In this document: piece after piece, positions 43,556-52,646 of the stretch | Layout: each line of letters starts with the position of its first letter | Numbering within the stretch: position 1 is the stretch's first letter | Assembly (NCBI GenBank): GCA_049323435.1 | Contig: JBMOMX010000032.1 | Location: 37,758 to 101,757 of the forward strand | DNA length: 64,000 bases | Reading direction: 5' to 3' | DNA from: UBA11222 sp049323435 | GTDB lineage: Bacteria; Pseudomonadota; Alphaproteobacteria; UBA11222 | The notes under the pieces: model-generated | The model's input: only the letters and a program-made list of their open reading frames with translations | Told to the model about the DNA's origin: nothing | The model's database searches: none | Program-made: the position numbers and the translations under genes

Positions 43556-44277
43556 TTTTATTTCCTGCGATAGATTTGAAGGATGGCGCCTGTGTGCGCC
43601 TGCTGCGCGGCGATATGCATGCCGTAACCAAATTCAATGACGATCCGGCCGCCCAGGCCCTGACATTCGAACGTCAGGGCTTTTCATGGCTGCATCTGGT
43701 CGATCTGAATGGCGCCTTTGCAGGAAGGCCGGTCAATGGCGCCAGCGTGTCGGCGATTTTGGCGGCGGTGAAAATCCCGGTGCAACTGGGTGGCGGCATC
43801 CGCGATCTGGCAACCATTGAAGACTGGCTGGAACGCGGTATCCGCCGGGTCATTCTTGGCACCGCAGCCGTGCGCAATCCGGATCTGGTGCGCGCCGCCT
43901 GCCGCGCTTTTCCAGGCTGCATAGCTGTCGGCATTGATGCGCGCGGCGGCAAGGTTGCGGTTGAAGGCTGGGCCGAGGCCACGGAAATATCCGTACACGA
44001 ACTGGCGGCGCAATTTGAAGACGCCGGCGTAAGCGCGATCATCTATACCGATATTGACCGTGATGGCGCAATGCAGGGCGTCAATATTCCAGCCACGGTG
44101 GCGCTGGCGCGGGCGGTGAAAATTCCTGTTATCGCCAGCGGCGGCGTGTCCTCGCTGGATGATCTGCATGCCTTGAAGGCTGCCGCCTGCCCGGGCATTG
44201 AAGGGGTTATCTCGGGGCGCGCGCTTTATGACGGGCGGCTGGATCCGGCCGCTGCGCTAAAGGTGCTGGCATGCTGA
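43552..44277 (+). CDS. hisA: HisA, ProFAR isomerase
   Basis: 241 residues, (beta-alpha)8 barrel. FPAIDLKDGACVRLLRGD at the start, the phosphate-binding VQLGGGIRD and VIASGGVSS blocks, and YTDIDRDGAMQG. Overlaps hisF by 7 bases. Confidence 0.95.
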   Translation: MILFPAIDLKDGACVRLLRGDMHAVTKFNDDPAAQALTFERQGFSWLHLVDLNGAFAGRPVNGASVSAILAAVKIPVQLGGGIRDLATIEDWLERGIRRVILGTAAVRNPDLVRAACRAFPGCIAVGIDARGGKVAVEGWAEATEISVHELAAQFEDAGVSAIIYTDIDRDGAMQGVNIPATVALARAVKIPVIASGGVSSLDDLHALKAAACPGIEGVISGRALYDGRLDPAAALKVLAC

Positions 44278-45029
44278 AAGTGCGCATCATTCCCTGTCTG
44301 GATGTCGATAAGGGCCGGGTGGTCAAGGGAATTTCCTTCGTCAATCTTGTGGATGCAGGCGATCCGGTGGAACAGGCGCGCCGCTATGACGCCGAGGGCG
44401 CGGATGAATTGTGCTTTCTCGATATTACCGCCTCGCATGAGGCGCGCGATACGCTCTATGACATTGTGGCGCAGACGGCCTCACAATGTTTCATGCCGCT
44501 GACGGTGGGCGGCGGTGTGCGCAAGGTGGAAGATGTGCGGTATCTGCTGCTGGCTGGCGCGGACAAGGTGGCGATCAATACAGCGGCGGTGTCGCGGCGC
44601 GAACTGGTCAGCGAGGCGGCGGAAAAATTCGGCAGTCAATGCATTGTTGTGGCCATCGACGCCAAGCAGGTCCGGCCCGGAAAATGGGAAATCTGGACGC
44701 ATGGCGGGCGCACGCCAACCGGCATTGACGCAATTGAATATGCGCGCGACGTGGTGCGGCTTGGCGCGGGCGAAATTCTGCTGACCTCGATGGACCGCGA
44801 CGGCACGCGCGCGGGCTTTGACCTGGCGCTGACCCGCGCCATCAGCGATGCGGTCACGGTGCCGGTCATTGCCAGCGGCGGTGTGGGCACGCTTGATCAT
44901 CTGAGCCAGGGCATCCTTGAAGGCCATGCCAGCGCGGTGCTGGCGGCGTCGATCTTTCACTTTGGCGAATTTTCCATTCAACAGGCCAAACGCCATATGG
45001 CGGATGCCGGAATTGCGGTGCGGCTATGA
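44271..45029 (+). CDS. hisF: HisF, imidazole glycerol phosphate synthase cyclase
   Basis: 252 residues. Catalytic Asp in IIPCLDVDKGRVVKG and in LLTSMDRDGTRAGFD, with LTVGGGVR and VIASGGVGTLDHL phosphate-binding loops. Forms a complex with HisH encoded upstream. Overlaps hisE by 4 bases. Confidence 0.96.
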   Translation: MLKVRIIPCLDVDKGRVVKGISFVNLVDAGDPVEQARRYDAEGADELCFLDITASHEARDTLYDIVAQTASQCFMPLTVGGGVRKVEDVRYLLLAGADKVAINTAAVSRRELVSEAAEKFGSQCIVVAIDAKQVRPGKWEIWTHGGRTPTGIDAIEYARDVVRLGAGEILLTSMDRDGTRAGFDLALTRAISDAVTVPVIASGGVGTLDHLSQGILEGHASAVLAASIFHFGEFSIQQAKRHMADAGIAVRL

Positions 45030-45382
45030 AGAAACCGGGCGATATTAAGGGGCAGGAAATCAGGGCGCTGGAAATTCTGCTGCGGCTGCGCAATGTGATC
45101 CGTGATCGTGCGGCGGCAGGTGCGCAGCCTTCCTATACGGCAAAATTACTGGCGGGCGCCCCGCAACTGCCCGCCAGGAAGCTTGCTGAAGAAGCCGTGG
45201 AACTGGCGCTGGCCGCAGTGGGCGGCGTCAAATCCGAGATCGCGGCAGAAGCCGCGGATCTGTTGTATCATCTTCTGGTTCTGTTGCAGTCGGCTGACGT
45301 GCCGCTGGAAGATGTATGCGCCATACTGGAAAGCCGCGAAGGCATTTCCGGCATTACCGAAAAAGCCGGCCGCAAGAAATAA
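45026..45382 (+). CDS. hisE: HisE, phosphoribosyl-ATP diphosphatase
   Basis: 118 residues. The MazG-like core ARKLAEEAVELALAA and EAADLLYHLLVLLQ carries the metal-binding acidic residues. Separate from HisI, which is not in the window. Last gene of the his run; a long inverted repeat follows. Confidence 0.93.
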   Translation: MKKPGDIKGQEIRALEILLRLRNVIRDRAAAGAQPSYTAKLLAGAPQLPARKLAEEAVELALAAVGGVKSEIAAEAADLLYHLLVLLQSADVPLEDVCAILESREGISGITEKAGRKK

Positions 45383-45385
45383 GTG

Positions 45386-45410
45386 ATTCCATCTGATCCG
45401 GATAGGGTCT
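45386..45410 (+). repeat. Interspersed 25-bp repeat, copy 2
   Basis: 24 of 25 bases match 14753-14777. It lies directly after the hisE stop and leads into the nested inverted repeat. Confidence 0.7.
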
Positions 45411-45411
45411 G

Positions 45412-45586
45412 GAGCAACTCCTGTTTAGGTGCGATCACGCCTGCCTCACTTAGTGTCATTGCCCGGCTTGTCCGGGCAATCCAGAACCCCAAACTCAGCC
45501 CTCTGCGTACGGCATGGATTACCCGGACAAGCCGGGTAATGACAAGAAGGAGAGCCAATCCGGTTCGACCTAAACAAGAGTTGCTC
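45412..45586. repeat. Nested inverted-repeat element (hisE-response regulator junction)
   Basis: Outer 19-base arms at 45412-45430 and 45568-45586 (one mismatch, GAGCAACTC...). Inner 30-base arms at 45454-45483 and 45515-45544 (28 of 30 matching, TGTCATTGCCCGG...). The 31-base loop contains AAACTCAG (45491-45498). It lies between convergent genes. Confidence 0.85.
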
Positions 45587-45588
45587 TA

Positions 45589-46272
45589 TTAAAATTCCTT
45601 TTGACTGGTGGCGACCAGCGCAGCCTGGGTGCGGTTTTCCAGTTCCAGCGTTTTGAGAATGGCCGAAACGTGAATGGCGATGGTGTGTTCTGAAATGCCC
45701 AGAACCTTGCCGATGGCGGCATTGGAATTGCCCTGGCTCAACAGTTGAAAAACCTGTTTCTGGCGCCGGGTCAAATTGGGAATGCGTGCGGCGGCGGCCT
45801 GGGTGGCTGCCGTGTTTTTGGCCCTTCGCAGCGGCGGACGGGCTGGCTTTGACGCGCCGCCGGCCGCGCTGCTGGCATTGAAAATCTGCGGGGGCATATA
45901 TATTTCACCGCGCAGCACCAGCTCGATCGCATAGAGCAAAGTATCGCCCGGGGCGGATTTCGGCACAAAACCCATCGCCCCGGAATCCAGTGCGCGCATG
46001 ACATCCTGGCGGTTTTCCGCCATGGAAACGACGATGATCGGCACAGACGGCGCCAGTTTGCTGATCGCTGTGATTTCCTCAAATCCGGAACCGTCCGGCA
46101 TCAGCAAATCAAGTATGATCAGATCCAGATCAGGATTCTGCCGGGTCAGCTCGCGTGCTTCACTAAAGCTGCTGGCTTCGAGAAAAGTGTTTACGGGTTG
46201 CGCCAGCCGTGCCAGCGAATGACGCAGTCCGGTACGCGAAACCCAATGATCATCGGCAGCAAGTATCTTCAT
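45589..46272 (-). CDS. LuxR/NarL-type response regulator
   Basis: 227 residues from ATG 46272 (MKILAADDHW). The receiver domain has the acidic pair in ADDHW, the phospho-acceptor Asp in DLIILDLLMPDGSG (near residue 55) and the conserved Lys in FVPKSA. The C-terminal LuxR helix-turn-helix is LTRRQKQVFQLLSQGNSNAAIGKVLGISEHTIAIHVSAIL. No histidine kinase adjoins. Two direct TTACATA words (46272-46278, 46284-46290) sit at its start. Confidence 0.9.
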   Translation of the reverse strand: MKILAADDHWVSRTGLRHSLARLAQPVNTFLEASSFSEARELTRQNPDLDLIILDLLMPDGSGFEEITAISKLAPSVPIIVVSMAENRQDVMRALDSGAMGFVPKSAPGDTLLYAIELVLRGEIYMPPQIFNASSAAGGASKPARPPLRRAKNTAATQAAAARIPNLTRRQKQVFQLLSQGNSNAAIGKVLGISEHTIAIHVSAILKTLELENRTQAALVATSQKEF

Positions 46273-46359
46273 TACATACTTCTTTACATAAGTCTGGAAC
46301 ATTACCTCAGGCTGAAATTGCATACTAGTTTTGAAATGAAAACAATGATTTATTGCACT

Positions 46360-47334
46360 TTAGTTAAAATTAACTACAAGCTCAAGCGGCTCCCCCAAAC
46401 TGTAATGCGCCAGATTGCGTAAAAACACCTCGTCCCCCCTCGGCCCCATCAGGGGGCTGAACGCGGCGCAGTGGGCGCTGACACGCACCCTGGGATGATC
46501 CCAGAACGGGCTGTCAGGGGGCAGCGGCTCGGTTTCAAAAACGTCCAGAATGGCGCATTCCGGTATCGCGCGGTCCAGCGCGGCCAGCAGGGCGGTTTCG
46601 TCAATCAGCGCTCCCCTGGCGATATTGACCAGAACAGAACCCGGTTTCATCGCCGCCAGAAACGGGGCATTGACCAGATGGCGGTTGCTGTCATTGGAAT
46701 CTGCGGTGAGCACCACCACATCCATGCCCGGCAGGGCCGCCAGAACGCCTTCCGGCCGCAGCATGGCGTCAGCGGCCTCCCGTCCGGACGGGTTGCGCCG
46801 CACCCCCGTCACATGCGCCTCAAAGGCCCTGGCGCGCTTGCCGACTTCCTGGCCAATATTGCCATATCCGATGACCAGCCAGTTTGTGCCCGCAATATCG
46901 CGGAAAGCCAGGCGCTGCCAGTCATGCGCCGCCTGCGCCGCCCGCCGGGCGGGATTTGGCTGAAAATGGTCAATGACGCCGGCCAGGACAAATTCGGCAA
47001 TTCCCTTGGCCGCACCATTGCTGTTGGTATAGATCCCGGCTTTTTTCGCCAGACTTTGAAAAATCGGATTGTCAAAGCCCGCCGCTGCCGATTGCAGCCA
47101 TTTCACCGGCGGTCCTTTCACCAGTTGCAGCAGAAATGCTCTGGCGGCGGGACTGAAAAACACATCCGTGCTGATCCAGGCCACCTCCGGCTGCAGCTGT
47201 TCCGGGTTCACCTCCTTGCCATCCCGCAGGATGATACTCTCCCGGGTCATGAGAAGCGGGCATATTTGCGGGCATATTGCATGAATCTGGTCTTTAAGCC
47301 GCTGATAGGCCGGTTCATAAATGAATAGCTGCAT
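46360..47334 (-). CDS. D-2-hydroxyacid dehydrogenase family protein
   Basis: 324 residues. NAD-binding VIGYGNIGQEVGKRARAFEAHVTGVRR (near 153-179), catalytic Arg in NIARGALIDE, Glu in DVFETEPLP, and His in RVSAHCAAFSP. Substrate could be glyoxylate, hydroxypyruvate or another 2-oxoacid; not resolvable. Divergent from the L36 gene. Confidence 0.88.
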   Translation of the reverse strand: MQLFIYEPAYQRLKDQIHAICPQICPLLMTRESIILRDGKEVNPEQLQPEVAWISTDVFFSPAARAFLLQLVKGPPVKWLQSAAAGFDNPIFQSLAKKAGIYTNSNGAAKGIAEFVLAGVIDHFQPNPARRAAQAAHDWQRLAFRDIAGTNWLVIGYGNIGQEVGKRARAFEAHVTGVRRNPSGREAADAMLRPEGVLAALPGMDVVVLTADSNDSNRHLVNAPFLAAMKPGSVLVNIARGALIDETALLAALDRAIPECAILDVFETEPLPPDSPFWDHPRVRVSAHCAAFSPLMGPRGDEVFLRNLAHYSLGEPLELVVNFN

Positions 47335-47471
47335 GATTTTCGCGATTCCTCAAGCTTGACATCCGTTGGCCCTGGCGTTAGCTTCCGCCCCTTCTTGTCC
47401 GCGGCAAAGCACAGGCAACGGCTCGGTAATTTGGTAATCCGGTAATTTAGTAAAATGACAGGTTTGGTAAA

Positions 47472-47597
47472 ATGAAAGTCAGAAGTTCCCTGCGCTCGCT
47501 CAAGACCCGCCATAAAGATTGCCGCATTGTGCGCCGCAAAGGCAAGGTCTATGTGATCAACAAGACCAACCCTCGCTTTAAGGCGCGCCAGGGCTGA
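47472..47597 (+). CDS. rpmJ: Ribosomal protein L36
   Basis: 41 residues, MKVRSSLRSLKTRHKDCRIV then RRKGKVYVINKTNPRFKARQG. Only one Cys is present, so this is the longer, zinc-site-lacking (YkgO-like) L36 type common in alphaproteobacteria. Upstream there are repeated GGTAAT/GGTAAA words; the one nearest the ATG may act as ribosome site. Confidence 0.93.
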   Translation: MKVRSSLRSLKTRHKDCRIVRRKGKVYVINKTNPRFKARQG

Positions 47598-47648
47598 TAA
47601 CAAGACCGATAATCCGGCGCCTGCGCGCTTTATCCATCCAGGCGCTCC

Positions 47649-48227
47649 TCAGCGTACCACCCCCGGCATATAGCGCAGCATATTGTTTTCCAGTTCCAGA
47701 TCGGTGCGCTGCATCAGATCGCGCGACAGTTGCGTGACCTGTTTATCAATCTGATTCAGGGTGGCGTCTTCTGGAACGGTGAAATAGCCGCTTGCCTGCG
47801 CTTCGGCGTTTGAGCCTGAATGTCCGGCCATGGCGGGCTGATACTCCACCCGCACATGAATGCGGCCCTCATAGCGATATTTCTGATCATCGGAAAACCA
47901 GCCTTTAAAACCGCCCTTCACCTTCAGTTCCTGGCGCTTCATGCTGCCATCCAGCAGGATGACCCGCACCAGGCCGGGCGTACCGTCTGCCTGTAGACGG
48001 GTCTTCACCCATTCCCGCACGGCGCTGGCGGGTGTCAGGCTATAGCTTTCTTCGGCATAAGGTTCCGTGAACCGTTCTTCCAGTATGATCTGCTCCGCCG
48101 CCAGCATCAAGGGCGGCCGTTGGGGCGCGGCGTTCTGGGCCTGCGCCATGCCCGTGCAGAACAGCAGGGCCATGGCGCCAAACAGAATGTTGCGCACGGC
48201 CCGTCTTGGTTCAGGGTGAAGGATCAT
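47649..48227 (-). CDS. Conserved exported hypothetical protein
   Basis: 192 residues with a signal peptide (ILFGAMALLFCTGMAQAQ). The mature part has ASAVREWVKTRLQADGTPGLVRVILLDGSMKRQELKVKGG and an amphipathic C-terminus. No domain recognised. Its start overlaps the hslO stop by 17 bases, so it is part of an argD-argF-hslO run. Confidence 0.75.
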   Translation of the reverse strand: MILHPEPRRAVRNILFGAMALLFCTGMAQAQNAAPQRPPLMLAAEQIILEERFTEPYAEESYSLTPASAVREWVKTRLQADGTPGLVRVILLDGSMKRQELKVKGGFKGWFSDDQKYRYEGRIHVRVEYQPAMAGHSGSNAEAQASGYFTVPEDATLNQIDKQVTQLSRDLMQRTDLELENNMLRYMPGVVR

Positions 48228-49197
48228 AATCCGGTTTCAACTCCGCCAGGGTAAAGTGATAGGTTTCATTGCAAAACTCACACGAGCCTGAGATATGCCC
48301 ATCACGCAGCAATTCTTCCAGTACCTGTTGTGAATATTGCAGCAGCACGCCCGCCAGCCGGTCACGCGAGCAACGGCAGCCGAATATTACCGGGTGGCCG
48401 GGAAAAACCCGCACGCCATCTTCGTGAAACAGGCGATACAGTAAATGCTCATTGGCCAGATCCGGATCTATCAATTCCGCATCCGTGGCGCTCTGCATCA
48501 GAATGCGGCAGCGCTGCCACTCCTCCTGCGCCCCAACAGGGTCTTCCGGGGCGCGCGCCGCCTGCGCGCCTTTTGGAAAATGCTGGATCATCACGCCCCC
48601 GGACCGCCATGTGCCCTGCGTGCCGTCTGGCGCGTGCCGCGCTGCGCCGCGCAGATAGGCGCGCCCCACCGACAGGCGGATTGCGGTTGGAATTTGCTCG
48701 GAGGTTTGAAAATAGCTTTCAGCGCATTGCGCCAGACTGCCGCCTTCCAGGGCGACAATACCCTGATAACGCTCGGCGCCCGCGCCCGGATCAAGCGTCA
48801 GTGCGAAATAACCCTTGCCGGTAAGCCGGGTGAAATCATTTTCATAGTCAGACAAATCCGCGTTGCGGTCATAGGACGCATATCCGCGCACCCGGCCCGG
48901 CTCTGCGCCGCCGCCGGCCTGATAATCAGCCACCAGCATCGGCACCGGCCCATCGCTTTTAGTCTGTATGCTGAATGATCCGCTGAATTTCAGGCTGTTG
49001 CCCAGCAGCACCGCCAGCGTCAGCGCTTCGCCCAGTAATTGCGACACCGCATCGGGATAAGCGTGCCGGCGCAGCACCTGATCGACCAGCGGCCCGAGGC
49101 GCACAATGCGCCCGCGCACATCCACGCCTTCAACCGCAAAAGGCAGCACGAAATCATGACGGGCCTCCCGCAATGCCTGTTGCAGGGCGTCCGCCAT
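48211..49197 (-). CDS. hslO: Hsp33, redox-regulated chaperone
   Basis: 328 residues from ATG 49197 (MADALQQ). Zinc-binding Cys at the C-terminus: GCRCSRDR and SCEFCNETYHF, the CxC...CxxC pattern used as the redox switch. The ATG overlaps the argF TGA. Confidence 0.94.
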   Translation of the reverse strand: MADALQQALREARHDFVLPFAVEGVDVRGRIVRLGPLVDQVLRRHAYPDAVSQLLGEALTLAVLLGNSLKFSGSFSIQTKSDGPVPMLVADYQAGGGAEPGRVRGYASYDRNADLSDYENDFTRLTGKGYFALTLDPGAGAERYQGIVALEGGSLAQCAESYFQTSEQIPTAIRLSVGRAYLRGAARHAPDGTQGTWRSGGVMIQHFPKGAQAARAPEDPVGAQEEWQRCRILMQSATDAELIDPDLANEHLLYRLFHEDGVRVFPGHPVIFGCRCSRDRLAGVLLQYSQQVLEELLRDGHISGSCEFCNETYHFTLAELKPDYDPSP

Positions 49198-50132
49198 CAG
49201 GCCAGGCACCAGGACAGAATGCCCTTTTGCGCATGCAGGCGGTTTTCCGCTTCGTCAATGACCACGGATTGCGGGCCGTCAATCACATCATCCGTCACTT
49301 CCTCGCCGCGATGCGCGGGCAGGCAATGCATGAAGATCGCATCCTTATGCGCCAGGGCCATCAGCTTTGCATTAACCTGATAGGGGGCCAGCAGATTATG
49401 CCGGTTGGACGCATCCGTATCGCCCATCGACACCCATGTATCGGTAACCACGCAATGCGCGCCCTGGATGGCGGCGCGCGCATCATGAACCAGCTGCACC
49501 TTGGCCCCTTGCGCATGCGCCCAGGCCAGCGCGCCGGGATCGGGCGCCAGTTCCTTCGGGCAGGCCAGGCGCAGCTCGAACTCGAACTGGGCGCTGGCGT
49601 GAATCCAGCTGGCGGCGACATTATTGCCGTCCCCGCACCAGGCAATGGTTTGACCCTTGATCGGTCCGCGTTTTTCTTCAAAGGTCATCAGATCGGCCAT
49701 CAGCTGGCAGGGATGCGTGGCATCGGTCAGCCCGTTGATAACAGGCACCGTTGCATTGGCGGCCAGTTCATGCAGCTTGTCATGCCGGTTGGTGCGGATC
49801 ATGATTGCATCCACATAGCGTGACAGGACGCGCGCCGTGTCGGCCACGGTTTCGCCGTGGCCAAGCTGGATTTCGCCGCCGCCCATATGAATAGTCTGGC
49901 CGCCCAACTGCCGCATGGCGACATCAAACGACACGCGGGTGCGCGTCGATGGTTTTTCAAAAATCATCGCCAGCACATGGCCATTCAGCGGCGCGGTCGC
50001 GTCCAGCGCCCCCTTGCCCAGTGTTCCGCGCCCGGCCTTGAGCGTGCGCGCATGCGCCAATATGCCATGCAGTTCGCGCGCAGGCAGCACATGCAGATCA
50101 AGAAAATGCCGGAGCGCTTTTTTTCCGCTCAT
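49197..50132 (-). CDS. argF: Ornithine carbamoyltransferase
   Basis: 311 residues. Carbamoyl-phosphate-binding EKPSTRTRVSFD (near 54-65), NGLTDATHPCQ, and FMHCLPAHRGEEV. Converts ornithine to citrulline. ATG overlaps the argD stop (ATGA type), so argD-argF-hslO are coupled. Confidence 0.96.
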   Translation of the reverse strand: MSGKKALRHFLDLHVLPARELHGILAHARTLKAGRGTLGKGALDATAPLNGHVLAMIFEKPSTRTRVSFDVAMRQLGGQTIHMGGGEIQLGHGETVADTARVLSRYVDAIMIRTNRHDKLHELAANATVPVINGLTDATHPCQLMADLMTFEEKRGPIKGQTIAWCGDGNNVAASWIHASAQFEFELRLACPKELAPDPGALAWAHAQGAKVQLVHDARAAIQGAHCVVTDTWVSMGDTDASNRHNLLAPYQVNAKLMALAHKDAIFMHCLPAHRGEEVTDDVIDGPQSVVIDEAENRLHAQKGILSWCLA

Positions 50133-51307
50133 AACGTGGCGCCCAATTTCGTGCAGGCCGCATCAATGGCCGCGATTGCCTCTGCGATCTGCGCATCTTC
50201 TATATTCATGGCGGGCAGCAGCCGGATCTGATTATCGCCCGCACCAACCGACAGCAGTTTTTCCGCAAGCAAACCGCTCACCAGATCGGTGTTGGTGATT
50301 TTGCATTTAATGCCGATCATCAGCCCTTCGCCATAAATCTCTTCGATCACTTTGGGGTGACGCTCGCGCAGCATGGCCAGCTGCTGTTTCAGGCGCAGGC
50401 CCTTTTGCGCCACCTGTTCCAGAAATCCGTCCGCCAGCACCACATCCAGCACCGCATTGCCAACCGCACAGGCCAGCGGATTGCCGCCAAAGGTCGAGCC
50501 ATGCGTGCCGGCCGTCATGCCTTTCGCCGCCGCTTCGGTGGCGAGGCAGACGCCCAGCGGAAATCCGCCGCCAATGGCTTTGGCGATAGCCATAATGTCC
50601 GGCGTGACGCCCGCCCATTCATGCGCAAACAGTTTGCCGGTGCGGCCCATGCCGCTTTGCACCTCGTCCAGCAGCAGCAATATGCCCTTTTCATCGCACA
50701 GCGCACGCAGCTCCTTCAGAAATGCCCCCGGCAATGCCCGGATGCCGCCTTCACCGCGTACCGGCTCCAGCAGCACGCCCGCCGTGTGCGGCCCGATGGC
50801 GGATTTGATCGCGGCCAGATCGCCAAATGGCACATGATCGAACCCGTCCACCTCGGGGCCAAAACCTTTCAGATGTTTTTCGTTGCCGCCTGCGGAAATC
50901 GTCGCCAGCGTGCGGCCATGAAACGCGCCCTCCTGGGTGATCAGCCGGTAACGTTCGGGATTGCCATTGGCGAAATGATAGATGCGCGCCATTTTGATGG
51001 CGCATTCCACCGCCTCGGCGCCCGAATTACAGAAAAACGCCGTGTCGGCGAAAGTTGCAGCCACCAGCCGTGCGGCCAGCCGCTCCTGCTCAGGAATGCG
51101 GTACAGATTGGAGGTGTGCCACAGCTTTTCCGCCTGCGCCTTCAGCGCAGCAACCAACACGGGATGCGCATGGCCAAGCCCGTTGACCGCAATGCCGCCG
51201 CCCATATCCAGATATCGCGTACCGTCCGCCGTATACAGATAGACGCCCTCGCCCCGTTCAAAGGCAAGGTCGGTTCTGGCATAGCTGGGCAATACGGGGG
51301 TAATCAT
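50129..51307 (-). CDS. argD: Acetylornithine aminotransferase
   Basis: 392 residues, class III PLP aminotransferase. FFCNSGAEAVECAIK, LLLLDEVQSGMGRTGKLFAHE, the PLP Lys in AIAKAIGGGFPLG, and HGSTFGGNPLACAVGNAVL. Forms N-acetylornithine; may also act on succinyldiaminopimelate. A GC-rich stem (near 51324-51346) lies in its 120-base leader. Confidence 0.95.
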   Translation of the reverse strand: MITPVLPSYARTDLAFERGEGVYLYTADGTRYLDMGGGIAVNGLGHAHPVLVAALKAQAEKLWHTSNLYRIPEQERLAARLVAATFADTAFFCNSGAEAVECAIKMARIYHFANGNPERYRLITQEGAFHGRTLATISAGGNEKHLKGFGPEVDGFDHVPFGDLAAIKSAIGPHTAGVLLEPVRGEGGIRALPGAFLKELRALCDEKGILLLLDEVQSGMGRTGKLFAHEWAGVTPDIMAIAKAIGGGFPLGVCLATEAAAKGMTAGTHGSTFGGNPLACAVGNAVLDVVLADGFLEQVAQKGLRLKQQLAMLRERHPKVIEEIYGEGLMIGIKCKITNTDLVSGLLAEKLLSVGAGDNQIRLLPAMNIEDAQIAEAIAAIDAACTKLGATL

Positions 51308-51426
51308 GATCTGCTCTCCTGAACGGCAGACGGCCCCGGATTGGGGGGCCGCCAGCGGGTCTTACTCACGGAAAGCGGGGGATTATTACTGCCGCGCAGG
51401 TCTGTGTCAATGGCTATCAGGAAAGC

Positions 51427-51687
51427 CTAGAAATCGCTGATAATGCCCTTGCGCTCCCAATCGCCATAGCGGGTGGGCTCTGGGCCTTGCGGGCCGTTGA
51501 TTTCTTCGGGTGCGGCGGGTGGCGGGCCCGCCGCGCGGCGGCGTTCCTCGGCCTCGGCCAGGGCGCGCAAGGCTTCGGGGCTTAATTTCCGGGCAGGGAT
51601 CTCGGCGGCCAGACGTAATTCCGCCTTGGCCTGGGGCGCGGCGGCGGTATCTGTATTCACTGTTTCTTCAGCCATTTCTTCGGTCAC
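51427..51687 (-). CDS. DUF1674/SdhAF4-like small protein
   Basis: 86 residues ending in GPEPTRYGDWERKGIISDF, the invariant DUF1674 tail shared with the succinate dehydrogenase assembly factor SDHAF4. The N-terminal half is Ala/Glu-rich and disordered. Probable role in flavinylated SdhA assembly is by family only; no sdh genes are here. Confidence 0.85.
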   Translation of the reverse strand: MTEEMAEETVNTDTAAAPQAKAELRLAAEIPARKLSPEALRALAEAEERRRAAGPPPAAPEEINGPQGPEPTRYGDWERKGIISDF

Positions 51688-51798
51688 GGGCCCTGCTCCG
51701 GAATTGATTGCGCTGCTGCGCTTGATATGTCACGAGGGACGCCTAGATTCACTCTGAAATCTCTTTGAAGCGGTATTTTACAGTAATCGGGCCATAGA

Positions 51799-52641
51799 AT
51801 GAATTATTTCCGCACCACGCTCCTGCTCGCCGCGATGACGGCGCTGTTCCTGGGCATCGGTTTTATGCTGGGCGGCACGGGCGGCATGATGATCGCGTTA
51901 CTTGTGGCGCTGGCGATGAACGGCTTTGCCTACTGGAATTCCGACAAGATGGTGCTGGGCATGTATGGCGCCCGGGAAGTGGACGAGACGAGCGCGCCAG
52001 AATTTGTGCGCATGGTGCGGTTGCTGGCGGAAAATGCCGGGCTGCCCATGCCGAAAGTTTATGTCATGGATAATCCGCAACCCAATGCATTCGCCACAGG
52101 CCGCGATCCCGAACATGCCAGTGTTGCGGCGACGACCGGGTTGCTGCAAATGCTGTCCCCGCAGGAACTGGCGGGCGTGATGGCGCATGAACTGGCGCAT
52201 ATCCGCAACCGCGATACGCTGATTATGACGATCACCGCGACGATCGCGGGCGCGATCTCCATGCTGACGAATTTTGCGCTGTTCAGCGGTGATAATCGTA
52301 ACAATCCGCTGGGCTTTGTTGGCGTGATTTTAATGATGGTGGTGGGGCCGCTGGCGGCGGCGCTGGTGCAGATGGCGATCTCGCGCGGCCGCGAATATGA
52401 GGCCGACCGCATGGGTGCGGAAATTTGCGGGCGGCCTTTGTGGCTGGCCTCGGCGCTGGAAAAAATGTCGATTGCCGCAGGACAGATTGATAATGAGGCC
52501 GCCGAACGCAATCCGGCGACCGCGCATCTATTCATCATTAATCCGCTGCATACCAATCAGATGGATTCACTGTTTTCAACACATCCGTCCACCGGAAATC
52601 GCATCGCGCGATTGCAGGAAATCGCGGCAACAGGCCAATAA
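51799..52641 (+). CDS. htpX: HtpX, membrane zinc metalloprotease
   Basis: 280 residues. Two N-terminal membrane segments, zinc motif HELAH in VMAHELAHIRNRDTL (near residue 130), and a third ligand Glu in YEADRMGAEI. Membrane protein quality control. Precedes rsmB by five bases, likely one transcript. Confidence 0.95.
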   Translation: MNYFRTTLLLAAMTALFLGIGFMLGGTGGMMIALLVALAMNGFAYWNSDKMVLGMYGAREVDETSAPEFVRMVRLLAENAGLPMPKVYVMDNPQPNAFATGRDPEHASVAATTGLLQMLSPQELAGVMAHELAHIRNRDTLIMTITATIAGAISMLTNFALFSGDNRNNPLGFVGVILMMVVGPLAAALVQMAISRGREYEADRMGAEICGRPLWLASALEKMSIAAGQIDNEAAERNPATAHLFIINPLHTNQMDSLFSTHPSTGNRIARLQEIAATGQ

Positions 52642-52646
52642 TTTAT

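Noticed and set aside
45555..45580. GGTTCGACC resembling a tRNA T-arm
   Set aside because: It is part of the nested inverted repeat; no acceptor, D or anticodon arms can be drawn.
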